Assembly (NCBI RefSeq): GCF_014201195.1 | Contig: NZ_JACHDS010000001.1 | Span: 1,612,001-1,676,000 of the forward strand | Length of the DNA stretch: 64,000 nt | Source of the DNA: Nocardiopsis mwathae | Lineage (GTDB): Bacteria; Actinomycetota; Actinomycetes; Streptosporangiales; Streptosporangiaceae | Direction: 5' to 3' | In this document: positions 27,085-35,533 of the stretch, piece after piece | Layout: each line of letters begins with the position of its first letter | How positions within the stretch are numbered: position 1 is the first letter of the stretch | Translations under genes and position numbers: made by a program | The notes under the pieces: generated by a model | Told to the model about the DNA's origin: nothing | The model's database searches: none | Seen by the model: only the letters and a program-made list of their open reading frames with translations

Positions 27085-28170
27085 TCAGTTCGTCGCCGCG
27101 GCCGCGAATGCGGCCTCCAGACGGGGGATGTAGTCAGCGATCGCGGGGGCGAAGCAACCGTAGTTGTGGCCGCCGTTGCAGGTGGGGGAGAGCGATGCGC
27201 CGTTGCCGTAGTTGACGGCGCGGCTGGGGATACCGAGCCTGTCCAGGCGGGATGTGACGGTGCGGACGCCGGCGGCGGTGCGCTTCTCGATGAGGTCGTT
27301 GTCGCCGGTGTAGAGAGTGATGCCGGTGTCGGCGAGCTTGGCCAGGTTGGTGGAGGACGCCGGATCGACCGACCTCCAGATGTGATCGGCGTTGAAGACG
27401 GGGTACGGCGAGCCGAAGATCGCGTCGCTGTCGACGACGGGGCCGTAGTCGGCACATCCGCGCGAGCTGCTGACGGCGCACCAGGCGCTGAGAAGGTTGA
27501 GCTCGGTGGCCACCACGGCGCCGCGGACGGCGTAGTCGCCGAAGTCGATGGCGCCGGACAGCGAGGCGACATGGCCGAACAGGTCGGGTCGGGCCTGGGC
27601 GTAGTGCATGGAGCCGAATCCGCCCATGGACAGCCCGATGACGGCGCGGTGGTCGCGGTCGGGGACGGTGCGCAGGTTGGCGTCGATGAAGGGGACGACC
27701 TGTTCGAGGTGGAAGGTCTTCCAGTTGGCCGCGCCTTCGGCGGTGTCCTGCATGAGCCAGTCGGCGTACCAGCCCTTCCGGCCACCGTCCGGTGCGACGG
27801 TGATCATCCGGTCCGAGCGCAGTCCCTCGACCGCGCCGGCATCGTCCGCGTTTCCGGGCCCGCCGTGGAGGAAGTACGCCACCGGCCAGCGCTTGCCGGG
27901 CTCGGACGCGTAGTCGCTGGGCAGGAAGATGCGGATCTTGCGCGGCCCGGCCACTTCGGGGGTGGTCACCGTGATCGAGAAGTCGGTGCCGGAGTGCACC
28001 TCCCGGGCATCCGGGACCTGGGTGAGCCCGAATCCGTCGGCGAACTCGGGTACGGCGGGCGCATCGGCGTGGGCGACCGGACCGGTCAGGGCCGCCCATG
28101 CCACGGCCGCGGTGGCCGCGGCGATGACTCGGGTGGCACGGAACCTGCGCGACAGCGTGGATCTCAGCAC
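27085..28170 (-). CDS. Secreted alpha/beta-hydrolase esterase (antigen-85/esterase-D-like)
   Basis: 361-aa protein with a Sec signal peptide (SRRFRATRVIAAATAAVAWAALTG without outer residues, cleavage near AHA, residue 35). The mature part has the oxyanion-side segment FLHGGPGNADDAG, nucleophile elbow GLSMGGFGS, and a late Asp and His (TGDNDLIE, NGGHNYGC) completing a Ser-Asp-His triad. The fold matches PF00756-type esterases, which include S-formylglutathione hydrolase and mycolyltransferases. The actual ester is unknown. It is the first gene of the operon with the serine hydrolase. A GC hairpin lies in its 5' leader. Confidence 0.9.
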   Translation of the reverse strand: MLRSTLSRRFRATRVIAAATAAVAWAALTGPVAHADAPAVPEFADGFGLTQVPDAREVHSGTDFSITVTTPEVAGPRKIRIFLPSDYASEPGKRWPVAYFLHGGPGNADDAGAVEGLRSDRMITVAPDGGRKGWYADWLMQDTAEGAANWKTFHLEQVVPFIDANLRTVPDRDHRAVIGLSMGGFGSMHYAQARPDLFGHVASLSGAIDFGDYAVRGAVVATELNLLSAWCAVSSSRGCADYGPVVDSDAIFGSPYPVFNADHIWRSVDPASSTNLAKLADTGITLYTGDNDLIEKRTAAGVRTVTSRLDRLGIPSRAVNYGNGASLSPTCNGGHNYGCFAPAIADYIPRLEAAFAAAATN

Positions 28171-28204
28171 GTTCGTCTCCTTGGTGCGCAGTGGCGGGGG
28201 GAGA

Positions 28205-28232
28205 GGGCGGGGCCGCCGGCACGGCCCCGCCC
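28205..28232 (-). promoter_or_regulatory. Hairpin in the 5' leader of the esterase operon
   Basis: GGGCGGGGCCG at 28205-28215 pairs with CGGCCCCGCCC at 28222-28232 across a 6-nt loop. It lies 35 nt upstream of the esterase start between divergent genes, so it cannot be a normal end-of-gene terminator for either. It may attenuate or stabilise the leader. Confidence 0.5.
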
Positions 28233-28328
28233 TTGCTCGGGCGGACGCGGGCGGCTGACACTGGGGGTCGGCTCAGCACGCCGGATCACGTCCACCCGCC
28301 ACGACCATGGGGTTTCCCGCCGCTTCAC

Positions 28329-28350
28329 GAACAGGCCAGGGGACCGGCCA
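28329..28350. repeat. 22-bp direct repeat, copy 2 (NACHT/esterase promoter region)
   Basis: Exact copy of 25708-25729. It is 158 bp upstream of the esterase start and 60 bp upstream of the NACHT gene start, next to a possible promoter (TTGGTG at 28351, TAAGCT at 28371). This position suits an operator; the pair could equally be the borders of the two-gene cassette between them. Confidence 0.9.
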
Positions 28351-28410
28351 TTGGTGACCGGTCGTCACGCTAAGCTCACAACGCCTGAGTTCGTGTGAAG
28401 GGCGGCCAAT

Positions 28411-30822
28411 GTGACGGACCAGTCGGGCACGCTGTTGCGGCGACTGCGCAAGCATGCGGGCCTCACCCAGGAACAGCTCGCGGAGCGTGCCGGGGTGGGT
28501 GTGCGTACCATCCGCAGGCTGGAGACCGGCAAGTCCGCCGACCACCGGCTGGCGACGGTCAATCTGCTGGCGGACGCGCTGAACGCCAGTCCCGAAGACC
28601 GCCAGAAACTGACAGGCCCGCTGGTCCCGGCACCACGCGAGCCGGGCACTCCGCAGTCGGCACCGGATGCCCAGCCGTCCCAGCTGTCGCCGCCGTTTCG
28701 CGGGTCGGCTCGCGGGATGGTGCCGTCGAGCAACGCGCTCGTGGGCGCCGCCGATGCCCTGGCCAGAGAAGTCGGGCGCCGGTGGCAGCGGGAGGAGGAC
28801 CAGCGCCGGGTCCCCGATCCGTTTCCGCTGCCGGTGCGGTGGCAGCAGGCTCCCGCAGATCTGACCGACCATGCGGAGAACATCCAGCGTCTTCCTCCGG
28901 GAGCGCCCCCGCAGGACGTGGATCTCAGCGGTGATGTGGGGAGCGTGGCCGAGACCTACCGGCGCATCTCCTCGGGACGGCTGGTGATCCTCGGCAGGGC
29001 GGGCTCCGGAAAGTCGATCCTGGCGATCAGGTTCGTGCTGGACCTCCTTTCGGCCCCGGATTCCCCCGGCCGGGTACCGGTGATCTTCGGCCTCGGATCC
29101 TGGGATCCGACGACCACCGCACTGCGGGACCTGCTGGTCGACGGGCTTCTACGGGACCATCCGCACCTGGCCGAAAGGGCGCCGGGCGGTGGGACGCTGG
29201 CCGCCGCCCTGGTCGACGCCGGACTGATCCTGCCGGTCCTGGACGGGTTCGACGAGATCGCCGATGGTCTGCGAGGCGAAGCGCTCCACACACTCAACAC
29301 CACCCCGTCCATGCCGCTCGTTCTGACCAGCCGACGCGACGAGTACGCCCGCGCCGTCCGCACGGCGCACTCGCCCCTGGTCTGGGCCGCCGGCATCGAA
29401 CTTTCCGACCTCACCCTCGACGACCTCGCCGGCTACCTGCCCCGCACCGCGCGGCCCGTCGCCCACGGCGACGCTTCCGGCGGCGACGCGGGGCTGTGGG
29501 ACGCCGTTATGACCGAGCTGCGATCCGGGCTGACGCAGGGGAGCGTGAACCTCGCCGGGGTGCTGCGTACCCCGCTGATGGTCGGCCTGGCGCGGACGAT
29601 GTACAGCGAAACACCGGGCAGCGACCCCGAGGAACTGCTCGACACCACGCGTTTTCCCACCGAGGACCACCTCGAAGAGCACCTGCTGGCCGGGTTCATA
29701 CCGGCGGTGTACCGGCGCCGCGCCCCCGAGCGGTCCGACGACGGCCAGCCGCGCAGGCACCGGGATGCGCACCGCGCCCAGCACTGGCTCGGCTACCTCG
29801 CCCGGCAGAACCGCGGCCGCCAGGACCTCGGATGGTGGCGCATCGCGGGTTCCCTGGGCCTCCCGACACGCGTCCTGAACGTCGTGCTGGTCGCGACACT
29901 GTGCGTGGCCGTGTCCATCTGGATCGTCGGCGCGTTCCTGTCCCCGTGGGTCGTCGATGAACCGTGGAACCTCGGAATGATCCTGCTGCAGGGCGCCCTC
30001 TTCGGTCCCTGTGCCGGTGTCGCGTTCGGAGCGGCCTACTGCGCCCTGCCCTCCTTCCGCCGAGGGGCCGTCGAGCCGTCCCATGTGCGGTTGCGGCTGC
30101 CTGTCACAAGCCGCGGCGTGCGGCCCAGACCGGTCCGCGCGTTCACGGCCCGCTTCACCATCGTGATGCTGGGCGGAGTGGTGGTGGGCAGCGGACTCGC
30201 GTGGGCCGACGTCCTCCTGGGTGTGGTCCGGAAAGGAAACGCGTTCACCGACCCCGGAGTGCTCCAGAGCGCGGTCACCAACATGCTGGTCTTCGGACTG
30301 ATCTTCGGAACGGCGGCCGGGCTGGTCTTCGGGCTGCTCGCCGTGCTCGAAGCCCCCATGGACATCACCGCCGCGGCCACCCCGGTCAGGCTGCTCTCCT
30401 CCAACCGCACGACCGCGGCACGGCAGTTCCTCGTCCTCGTACCGACGCTCAGTTTCGGCATCGCGCTGTCCGGCCACGTGGTCGTCGCCCTGTTCCAGCA
30501 AACCATTGGACCGCTGGCCTGGGGGCTACCCAGTGCCCTCCTGTTCGGGGCGGCCGGCGGACTCGGCGGCGCCTCCTCCTACGTGCTCGCCTTCACCGCC
30601 TGGGGCCAGTGGCTGACCCTGTCCCGCATCTGGCTCCCCCTCACCGGCAGGCTCCCCTGGGACCTGGTCGCCTTCCTCGACGACGCCTATCGCCGCGGCG
30701 TGCTGCGCCAGACCGGCGCCGTCCACCAGTTCCGCCACATCCGGCTGCAACACCACCTCGACCGCACATTCTGCGATCAGCAGGCCGACCCCCGACCCGC
30801 CCGAGCCGCAGCGAGCCCATGA
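28411..30822 (+). CDS. HTH-NACHT-transmembrane protein
   Basis: 803-aa STAND-type NTPase. Residues 10-70 are a Xre-type HTH (LRKHAGLTQEQLAERAGVG then TIRRLETGK). A Pro-rich linker follows. The NACHT domain runs from about 190 to 400, with Walker A GRAGSGKS (Lys201) and Walker B LPVLDGFDEI (Asp278). About six hydrophobic helices lie between residues 490 and 740. The tail contains LPWDLVAFLDDAYRRGVLRQ then QFRHIRLQHHL, a conserved C-terminal module of such actinobacterial proteins. Bacterial NACHT proteins include known anti-phage sensors. Here the effector part is membrane-bound, so the output could be membrane-directed or transcriptional. GTG 28411 is the start of the HTH. Confidence 0.88.
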   Translation: MTDQSGTLLRRLRKHAGLTQEQLAERAGVGVRTIRRLETGKSADHRLATVNLLADALNASPEDRQKLTGPLVPAPREPGTPQSAPDAQPSQLSPPFRGSARGMVPSSNALVGAADALAREVGRRWQREEDQRRVPDPFPLPVRWQQAPADLTDHAENIQRLPPGAPPQDVDLSGDVGSVAETYRRISSGRLVILGRAGSGKSILAIRFVLDLLSAPDSPGRVPVIFGLGSWDPTTTALRDLLVDGLLRDHPHLAERAPGGGTLAAALVDAGLILPVLDGFDEIADGLRGEALHTLNTTPSMPLVLTSRRDEYARAVRTAHSPLVWAAGIELSDLTLDDLAGYLPRTARPVAHGDASGGDAGLWDAVMTELRSGLTQGSVNLAGVLRTPLMVGLARTMYSETPGSDPEELLDTTRFPTEDHLEEHLLAGFIPAVYRRRAPERSDDGQPRRHRDAHRAQHWLGYLARQNRGRQDLGWWRIAGSLGLPTRVLNVVLVATLCVAVSIWIVGAFLSPWVVDEPWNLGMILLQGALFGPCAGVAFGAAYCALPSFRRGAVEPSHVRLRLPVTSRGVRPRPVRAFTARFTIVMLGGVVVGSGLAWADVLLGVVRKGNAFTDPGVLQSAVTNMLVFGLIFGTAAGLVFGLLAVLEAPMDITAAATPVRLLSSNRTTAARQFLVLVPTLSFGIALSGHVVVALFQQTIGPLAWGLPSALLFGAAGGLGGASSYVLAFTAWGQWLTLSRIWLPLTGRLPWDLVAFLDDAYRRGVLRQTGAVHQFRHIRLQHHLDRTFCDQQADPRPARAAASP

Positions 30823-30901
30823 GCGACCGGGACCCTGGAGAAGACAGCGGGGTGTGCCAGTGGCGTAGTGGCGTATCCGCGTTGGCGTTCTCATCCTCGA
30901 T

Positions 30902-31381
30902 TCAGCGATTGGCGCCCTTCAGCGATCCCGTGGTTCCTCTGGGATCAATGATGACGCAGGTGACCTGGCGGTCGTTGAACACATTCCACGATTGTTCGCT
31001 GGGGTGGAGCAGTGAGAACTCAAGCTCGGAATCGTCGTAGTCGACATTCACAAACCACAGGAACTCCTCCCTGCAAATATCCTCGGCCGTCTCCTTGACC
31101 TTCGCCAAACCGGGGAAGTCACCGTCATCCAGCGTGGTGATGGCATAGACCTCGGCTCGGTGGGGATCCGTGCAGTCGACGGTGTTCACTCTGTCGACCT
31201 CGTCATCCGTGAACTCTGTGAGCAGACAGTCACCGACCTCAAGGCGGTAGGGGCTGTCCGCTCCGGGGTCGAAGAGAACGACCGGGAGGAACCCGCAGCC
31301 TGAGAGGGTCAGGCCTGCGGCGACGGCGGCGGCCGTGCTGATGGCGCGACCGGCACGGAGACGGGGGGCGGTGGGAGGCAT
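30902..31381 (-). CDS. Septum-formation-family lipoprotein (paralog 1)
   Basis: 159-aa predicted lipoprotein. The signal peptide ends in lipobox LTLSGC near residue 30, so the mature Cys would be lipidated. The extracytoplasmic part has the repeated pattern VGDCLLTEF, VDCTDPHRAEVYA, CREEFLWF and RQVTCVIID, with four Cys that could form two disulfides. This is the DUF4190-associated septum-formation-like domain common in actinomycetes; its function is unclear. ATG 31381 follows GGAG 8 nt upstream. A paralog lies at 33211-33663. Confidence 0.82.
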   Translation of the reverse strand: MPPTAPRLRAGRAISTAAAVAAGLTLSGCGFLPVVLFDPGADSPYRLEVGDCLLTEFTDDEVDRVNTVDCTDPHRAEVYAITTLDDGDFPGLAKVKETAEDICREEFLWFVNVDYDDSELEFSLLHPSEQSWNVFNDRQVTCVIIDPRGTTGSLKGANR

Positions 31382-31722
31382 GAAAGCTCCGTGAAGAGGT
31401 TCGGGGGTGTCGAGGGTCAACATATCGGTCGTTGTGGACGTTCAGGACTCTATTTGGTCACGACCGAAAAACGCCAATTCTGCGATGAACATGGTTTTCG
31501 TCGGGGCAAAACGGACGGAATTGACGCGGATTGCCATGGTCATCGTGAGGAATTATGGAAAAGCGGGCGAGGATTTCGGTGCGGTCGGAGGTGAAACGGA
31601 GGCAAATCTCTGTGTCGATTCGGGCTAAGCCGCGCCGTCAGACGTGGCGAGCACCGGGGTTCCGGCGAAGCTGTGTTTCAGAGATCGTGTCCGGTCGTCC
31701 GCGCACCGTGGGGGAGGAGCTC
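31382..31722. other. 341-bp intergenic region upstream of gadB
   Basis: No gene was seen. The part from 31430 to 31570 is clearly AT-richer than its flanks, with TTGACG at 31521 and A/T runs, so it probably holds divergent promoters for gadB and the lipoprotein. No exact repeat or strong hairpin was noticed. Confidence 0.45.
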
Positions 31723-33099
31723 ATGGCACTGCACAAGGCCGACCGGCCTGCCGAGGAACAGCTCGCGGACATCTTCACGAGCCGGCTGAGCGAGGCGCCG
31801 CTCCCCAAGTACCGCATGCCGGAGACCCAGTCCGTCCCGCGCGTCGCCTACGCCCTGGTGCGCGACGAGCTCTCCCTGGACGGCGATGCCTCGCAGAACC
31901 TCGCGACCTTCTGCACGACCTGGGCCGATGACGAGACCTACCGCCTCATGGCCGGAAGCCTCGGCAAGAACGTCATCGACAAGGACGAGTACCCGCAGAC
32001 CGCAGAGATCGAGTCGCGCTGCGTGCACATCCTCGCCGACCTGTGGAACTCGCCCGAGCCGCGGCACACCATCGGGTGCTCCACCACCGGATCCAGCGAG
32101 GCCGCGATGCTCGGCGGTCTGGCACTGAAGTGGAGCTGGCGCAAGCGCCGCCGAGCCGAGGGTGCCGACGCTTCGCGCCCCAACATCGTGGCGGGGCCGG
32201 TGCAGGTCTGCTGGGAGAAATTCGCGCGCTACTTCGACGTGGAGCTGCGCCAGGTCCCGCTGGAGGAAGGCGCCACCGGTCTGCGCCCGCACCAGCTGCG
32301 CGACCACGTCGACGAGAACACCATCGGCGTCGTCGCGATCCTCGGTGTGACCTTCACCTGCGACTACGAACCGGTCGCCGACATCGCGGCGGAGCTGGAC
32401 GCCATCCAGCGCGACACCGGGCTGGACATCCCCCTGCACGTCGACGCCGCCAGCGGCGGGTTCATCGCCCCCTTCTGCCAGCCGGACCTGGTGTGGGACT
32501 TCCGGCTGGAGCGTGTCGCCTCCATCAACACCTCGGGACACAAGTACGGCCTGGCGCCGCTGGGGGTGGGCTGGGCGGTGTGGCGGACCGCGGACCTGCT
32601 CCCCGAGGAGCTGGTCTTCAACGTCGACTACCTGGGCGGCGAGATGCCGACCTTCTCCCTGAACTTCAGTCGGCCCGGCGGTGAGATCATCGCCCAGTAC
32701 TACGACTTCGTGCTGCTGGGCCGGGAGGGCTACCGCACGGTGCAGCAGCACTGCCTGGACACCGCTGCCCGGCTGGCCGAGGAGGTCGACCGGATGGGGC
32801 CGTTCACGCTGCTGTACCGGGGTGAGGGCGGTCTGCCCGCGGTCTCCTACACGCTTTCCGAGCCCGATCCCGGGTTCAGCCTGTACGACCTGAGCGACCG
32901 GCTGCGCATGCGCGGCTGGCAGGTCCCCGCCTACCCGCTGCCGCCCGACCGGGACATGACGGTCGTCCAGCGGGTGCTGGTCCGCCACGGCATCAGCGCG
33001 GACAAGGCCGTTCTCCTGGCCGAGGACATGCGCCGGGCGCTGCGGGAACTGCGATCGGGCGCGGCCGGGCCGGGCGCTCGGATCGGTTTCCATCACTGA
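31723..33099 (+). CDS. gadB: Glutamate decarboxylase
   Basis: 458-aa PLP-dependent enzyme converting glutamate to GABA and CO2, consuming a proton. The PLP Schiff-base lysine is Lys274 in INTSGHKYG. The cofactor-binding Asp/Ala appear in HVDAASGGFIAPF. IGCSTTGSSEAAMLGGLA is the substrate/phosphate-binding segment. The length and order match GadA/GadB. ATG 31723 follows GGGGGAGGAG; the frame is open upstream, but the extra residues have no homology. No GadC antiporter lies nearby, so acid resistance through GABA export is not indicated by this window. Confidence 0.95.
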   Translation: MALHKADRPAEEQLADIFTSRLSEAPLPKYRMPETQSVPRVAYALVRDELSLDGDASQNLATFCTTWADDETYRLMAGSLGKNVIDKDEYPQTAEIESRCVHILADLWNSPEPRHTIGCSTTGSSEAAMLGGLALKWSWRKRRRAEGADASRPNIVAGPVQVCWEKFARYFDVELRQVPLEEGATGLRPHQLRDHVDENTIGVVAILGVTFTCDYEPVADIAAELDAIQRDTGLDIPLHVDAASGGFIAPFCQPDLVWDFRLERVASINTSGHKYGLAPLGVGWAVWRTADLLPEELVFNVDYLGGEMPTFSLNFSRPGGEIIAQYYDFVLLGREGYRTVQQHCLDTAARLAEEVDRMGPFTLLYRGEGGLPAVSYTLSEPDPGFSLYDLSDRLRMRGWQVPAYPLPPDRDMTVVQRVLVRHGISADKAVLLAEDMRRALRELRSGAAGPGARIGFHH

Positions 33100-33210
33100 T
33101 CGCCGGGGCCGCTCGCACGATGGTGGCGGTGCCCTTCTTCGCGTGATGTCGGCGAGAGCCGTCGCCCGGACGAATACGCCGCGCTGCGCGTCCGTCCGGG
33201 CGGGGTCGGA

Positions 33211-33663
33211 TCAGGCCTCGCTGTTCGTCAGCGAGCCCGTGGTGCCGTCCAGGTCGACGACCATGCAGGTGACAGCACGGTCGTCCATGTTGTTCCAGGA
33301 ATCCTCGGTCGGCATCAGGAAGGTGTAGGAGAGTTCAGCGTCGTCGTTGTCGTCGATGAGCGCCTCCAGCTCCGAACGGCAGAAGGAGTCCGCTTCCTTG
33401 TCGGTCTCCTTCTCACCGGGGTACGTGTCGCCCGAGAGCTGATGCTCGGCGTAGACCTCTGCCTCGTGCGGCTCGGCGCAGTCGATGGTGTCAGCGTCGT
33501 TGATCTCCTCGCCGTCAGGGACTGTGGCAAGGCAGTCACCGACCTTGAGGTCGAAAGCGCTGCCCGCGAGGAGGCCGCAGCCGGAGAGGGCCAGGCCTGC
33601 GGTGACAGCGGCGGCGGTGGTGAGGGCGCGGCCGAGGCGGGGGTGGGGGAGGACAGCAGGCAT
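33211..33663 (-). CDS. Septum-formation-family lipoprotein (paralog 2)
   Basis: 150-aa lipoprotein with signal peptide and lipobox LALSGC (Cys near residue 29). The mature domain matches the protein at 30902-31381: VGDCLATV, IDCAEPHEAEVYAEHQL, CRSELEALI and RAVTCMVVDLDGTTGSL. Shared endings (GTTGSL) and four conserved Cys show common descent. It is oriented toward gadB, and its own promoter lies in the spacer before 33847. It would be anchored on the outer face of the membrane; its role is unknown. Confidence 0.82.
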   Translation of the reverse strand: MPAVLPHPRLGRALTTAAAVTAGLALSGCGLLAGSAFDLKVGDCLATVPDGEEINDADTIDCAEPHEAEVYAEHQLSGDTYPGEKETDKEADSFCRSELEALIDDNDDAELSYTFLMPTEDSWNNMDDRAVTCMVVDLDGTTGSLTNSEA

Positions 33664-33846
33664 CAGGCACTCCGTGATGGTTCAGGGGATTGCGGGGGGT
33701 CGAACAGAGATAGAACTTAGCGGTCGGAAGGGTGGTGAACGGTCGTTTTCGGGCGCGGTCGGGATTTCCTGGAAGAACTGTGACCTGGGCGGGCATCGAA
33801 GGGGGACGTTCGCCGCCGGTGTTCCACGCGGCCGGGGGCCGGGGCG

Positions 33847-34674
33847 GTGCGCCCGTGTCCGCCTCGGGGCGCCGACGACCGCGGACCCGGGGCAGGCTCC
33901 GACTGCGGTGGCGCCGCCGGTTCCGCCGACCAGGGTCGAACCCTCGACTCGGCCGACCGCGGTGGAGCCCGGGCACTCGCCGACGACCTCCAGGCCGCCG
34001 AGTCGGCGGCGGTCGCCTTCATCGACGAGCTCCGCGGCCGCCTCGACGGCTGGCGGCAGGCCCCGCAGGTCTACGTCGACCCCGCGCTGGTCCTCGCCTT
34101 CCTCCTCCACCCGGGCCAGGTCCGGCCCCCGGACAGCAACGGGGACGCCGAGGCGGGTGAGCTGTTCGGCGCGCTGTGGCAGCGGGTCGGGCGCTCCGAG
34201 GGACCCCTGCGGGCCGGCCACGCCGCGGCCGTGCACGCGGCGACGGGTACGGTCCGCACGATGGCCGAGAACCGCCGCGCGTGGCGCGGCGAGCTGGACC
34301 TGGCCCACACCGACCTCGACAAGGCACGGAACCGGTGGGCCCTGCAGATCTTCCTGCACGTGGCCAAGATCCTGATGTTCGTCGGCGCGATCGCGCTCAT
34401 CCCCATCGGGTTCACCAACCTGGGCTACGTCAGGTCGACCGACCCCGCCTCCACCACGAGCGCGTTCAACACCTGGATCCTCTGGGAGGCCCTGCTGTTC
34501 GGCGGGGCGATCGCCATCGCGACGACCACCGGTGGGCACAACGGGTTCCGGACGCGCCGACATGCCGCCCAGGCTGGGCGGGCGTACGCCGCCGCCCGTG
34601 TCGAGGAACTGCGCGCGGGGATCGCAGCGGGCGACGAGGAGCTGCGGCTCACCCGCGAGATCTGCGGGCGGTAG
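33847..34674 (+). CDS. Hypothetical membrane protein with two TM helices
   Basis: 275-aa protein of no recognised family. Residues 1-50 are Gly/Asp/Ala-rich and probably disordered. A helical hydrophilic part follows to about residue 175. Two hydrophobic helices (FLHVAKILMFVGAIALIPIGF and a second near 220-238, ILWEALLFGGAIAIAT) flank a short loop. A charged helix closes it. GTG 33847 is the first start in the frame, but a later start is possible since the first 45 residues look non-conserved. It converges on rskA with only 34 bp between stops. Confidence 0.55.
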   Translation: MRPCPPRGADDRGPGAGSDCGGAAGSADQGRTLDSADRGGARALADDLQAAESAAVAFIDELRGRLDGWRQAPQVYVDPALVLAFLLHPGQVRPPDSNGDAEAGELFGALWQRVGRSEGPLRAGHAAAVHAATGTVRTMAENRRAWRGELDLAHTDLDKARNRWALQIFLHVAKILMFVGAIALIPIGFTNLGYVRSTDPASTTSAFNTWILWEALLFGGAIAIATTTGGHNGFRTRRHAAQAGRAYAAARVEELRAGIAAGDEELRLTREICGR

Positions 34675-34708
34675 CGGCCGATCGAGACCGACGGGGGCAC
34701 CCTGGGGC

Positions 34709-35533
34709 TCAGACCTCCACCTTCATCGGATCCTCGCTGGGTTCGGGCATGCCCGACGCCGGTTCCAGGGTGATACCGATCTGGCGGGCCGTCCCCAGAT
34801 CCTTGGCCATCCCCGAGAGCATGCCGTCCGCGGTCGCCTCCAGCATCCCCGCCGAGCGCATGCCGTCGTCGTCCACCAGCCACATCTGGTATCCCATGCC
34901 CTCGGGCGGCGGGGCCAGGCCCTCGACCATGATCATGGCGCTGCCCATCTCATCCGAGGTGACGACGGTCGCGCGCGCGGTCGTACGCGGCACCTCCGAC
35001 GCGCGGATCCGCGCGTCGGAGGCCGCCAGCAGCGCCTCGACCTCGGCGGTGTGGGCGCGCATGTCGTCCATGCGCTGCTGCATCGCCACCACGGTCCCGC
35101 CCAGGGCGAGCGCGACGGCCAGGCACGCGGCCGCCGCGAGCCAGGGCAGCACCGTGCGGCGGCGCCGCAGCGGGACGGCGGGAGCGGTGCCGTCGGGGGC
35201 CGGGGACGCGGACTCCTCCTCGACACCGCCGGGCGCCGCCTCCGAGGCCGCGGTCTGCGCGCCGTGCTCGGCCGTCAGCGGCGGGAGCCGGCGGATGCCC
35301 GGCACCGAGGCGCGCAGCCGCTGCCAGACAGCCGGGTCGGGCTCCTGGGCCTCGGCGTAGGCCAGCCGCACCGTCGTCGCCCGGAAGTCGTGCAGGTCGC
35401 GGCGGCAGTCCGCGCACCGGACCAGGTGCCGTTCGGCGCGCTCCCGCTCCTCGCCGGTCAGCGCGTCGACCGCGTAGGCGGCGGTGAGGCCGTGGACCTC
35501 GTCGTCCGGTGCGCTGTGGTCCGGCGTGCTCAT
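34709..35533 (-). CDS. rskA: Anti-sigma-K factor RskA
   Basis: 274-aa single-pass membrane anti-sigma factor. The cytoplasmic N-terminal domain carries the ZAS zinc motif H-x3-C-x2-C in HLVRCADCRRDL (about residues 36-43). A Pro/Ala/Glu-rich linker, one TM helix near residues 130-150 (VLPWLAAAACLAVALALGG), and an extracytoplasmic RskA domain with VTSDEMGSAMIMVEGLAP and GYQMWLVDDDG complete it. It holds SigK inactive; regulated proteolysis of such proteins releases the sigma factor. ATG 35533 overlaps the sigK stop by 4 nt, so the pair is translationally coupled. Confidence 0.93.
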   Translation of the reverse strand: MSTPDHSAPDDEVHGLTAAYAVDALTGEERERAERHLVRCADCRRDLHDFRATTVRLAYAEAQEPDPAVWQRLRASVPGIRRLPPLTAEHGAQTAASEAAPGGVEEESASPAPDGTAPAVPLRRRRTVLPWLAAAACLAVALALGGTVVAMQQRMDDMRAHTAEVEALLAASDARIRASEVPRTTARATVVTSDEMGSAMIMVEGLAPPPEGMGYQMWLVDDDGMRSAGMLEATADGMLSGMAKDLGTARQIGITLEPASGMPEPSEDPMKVEV

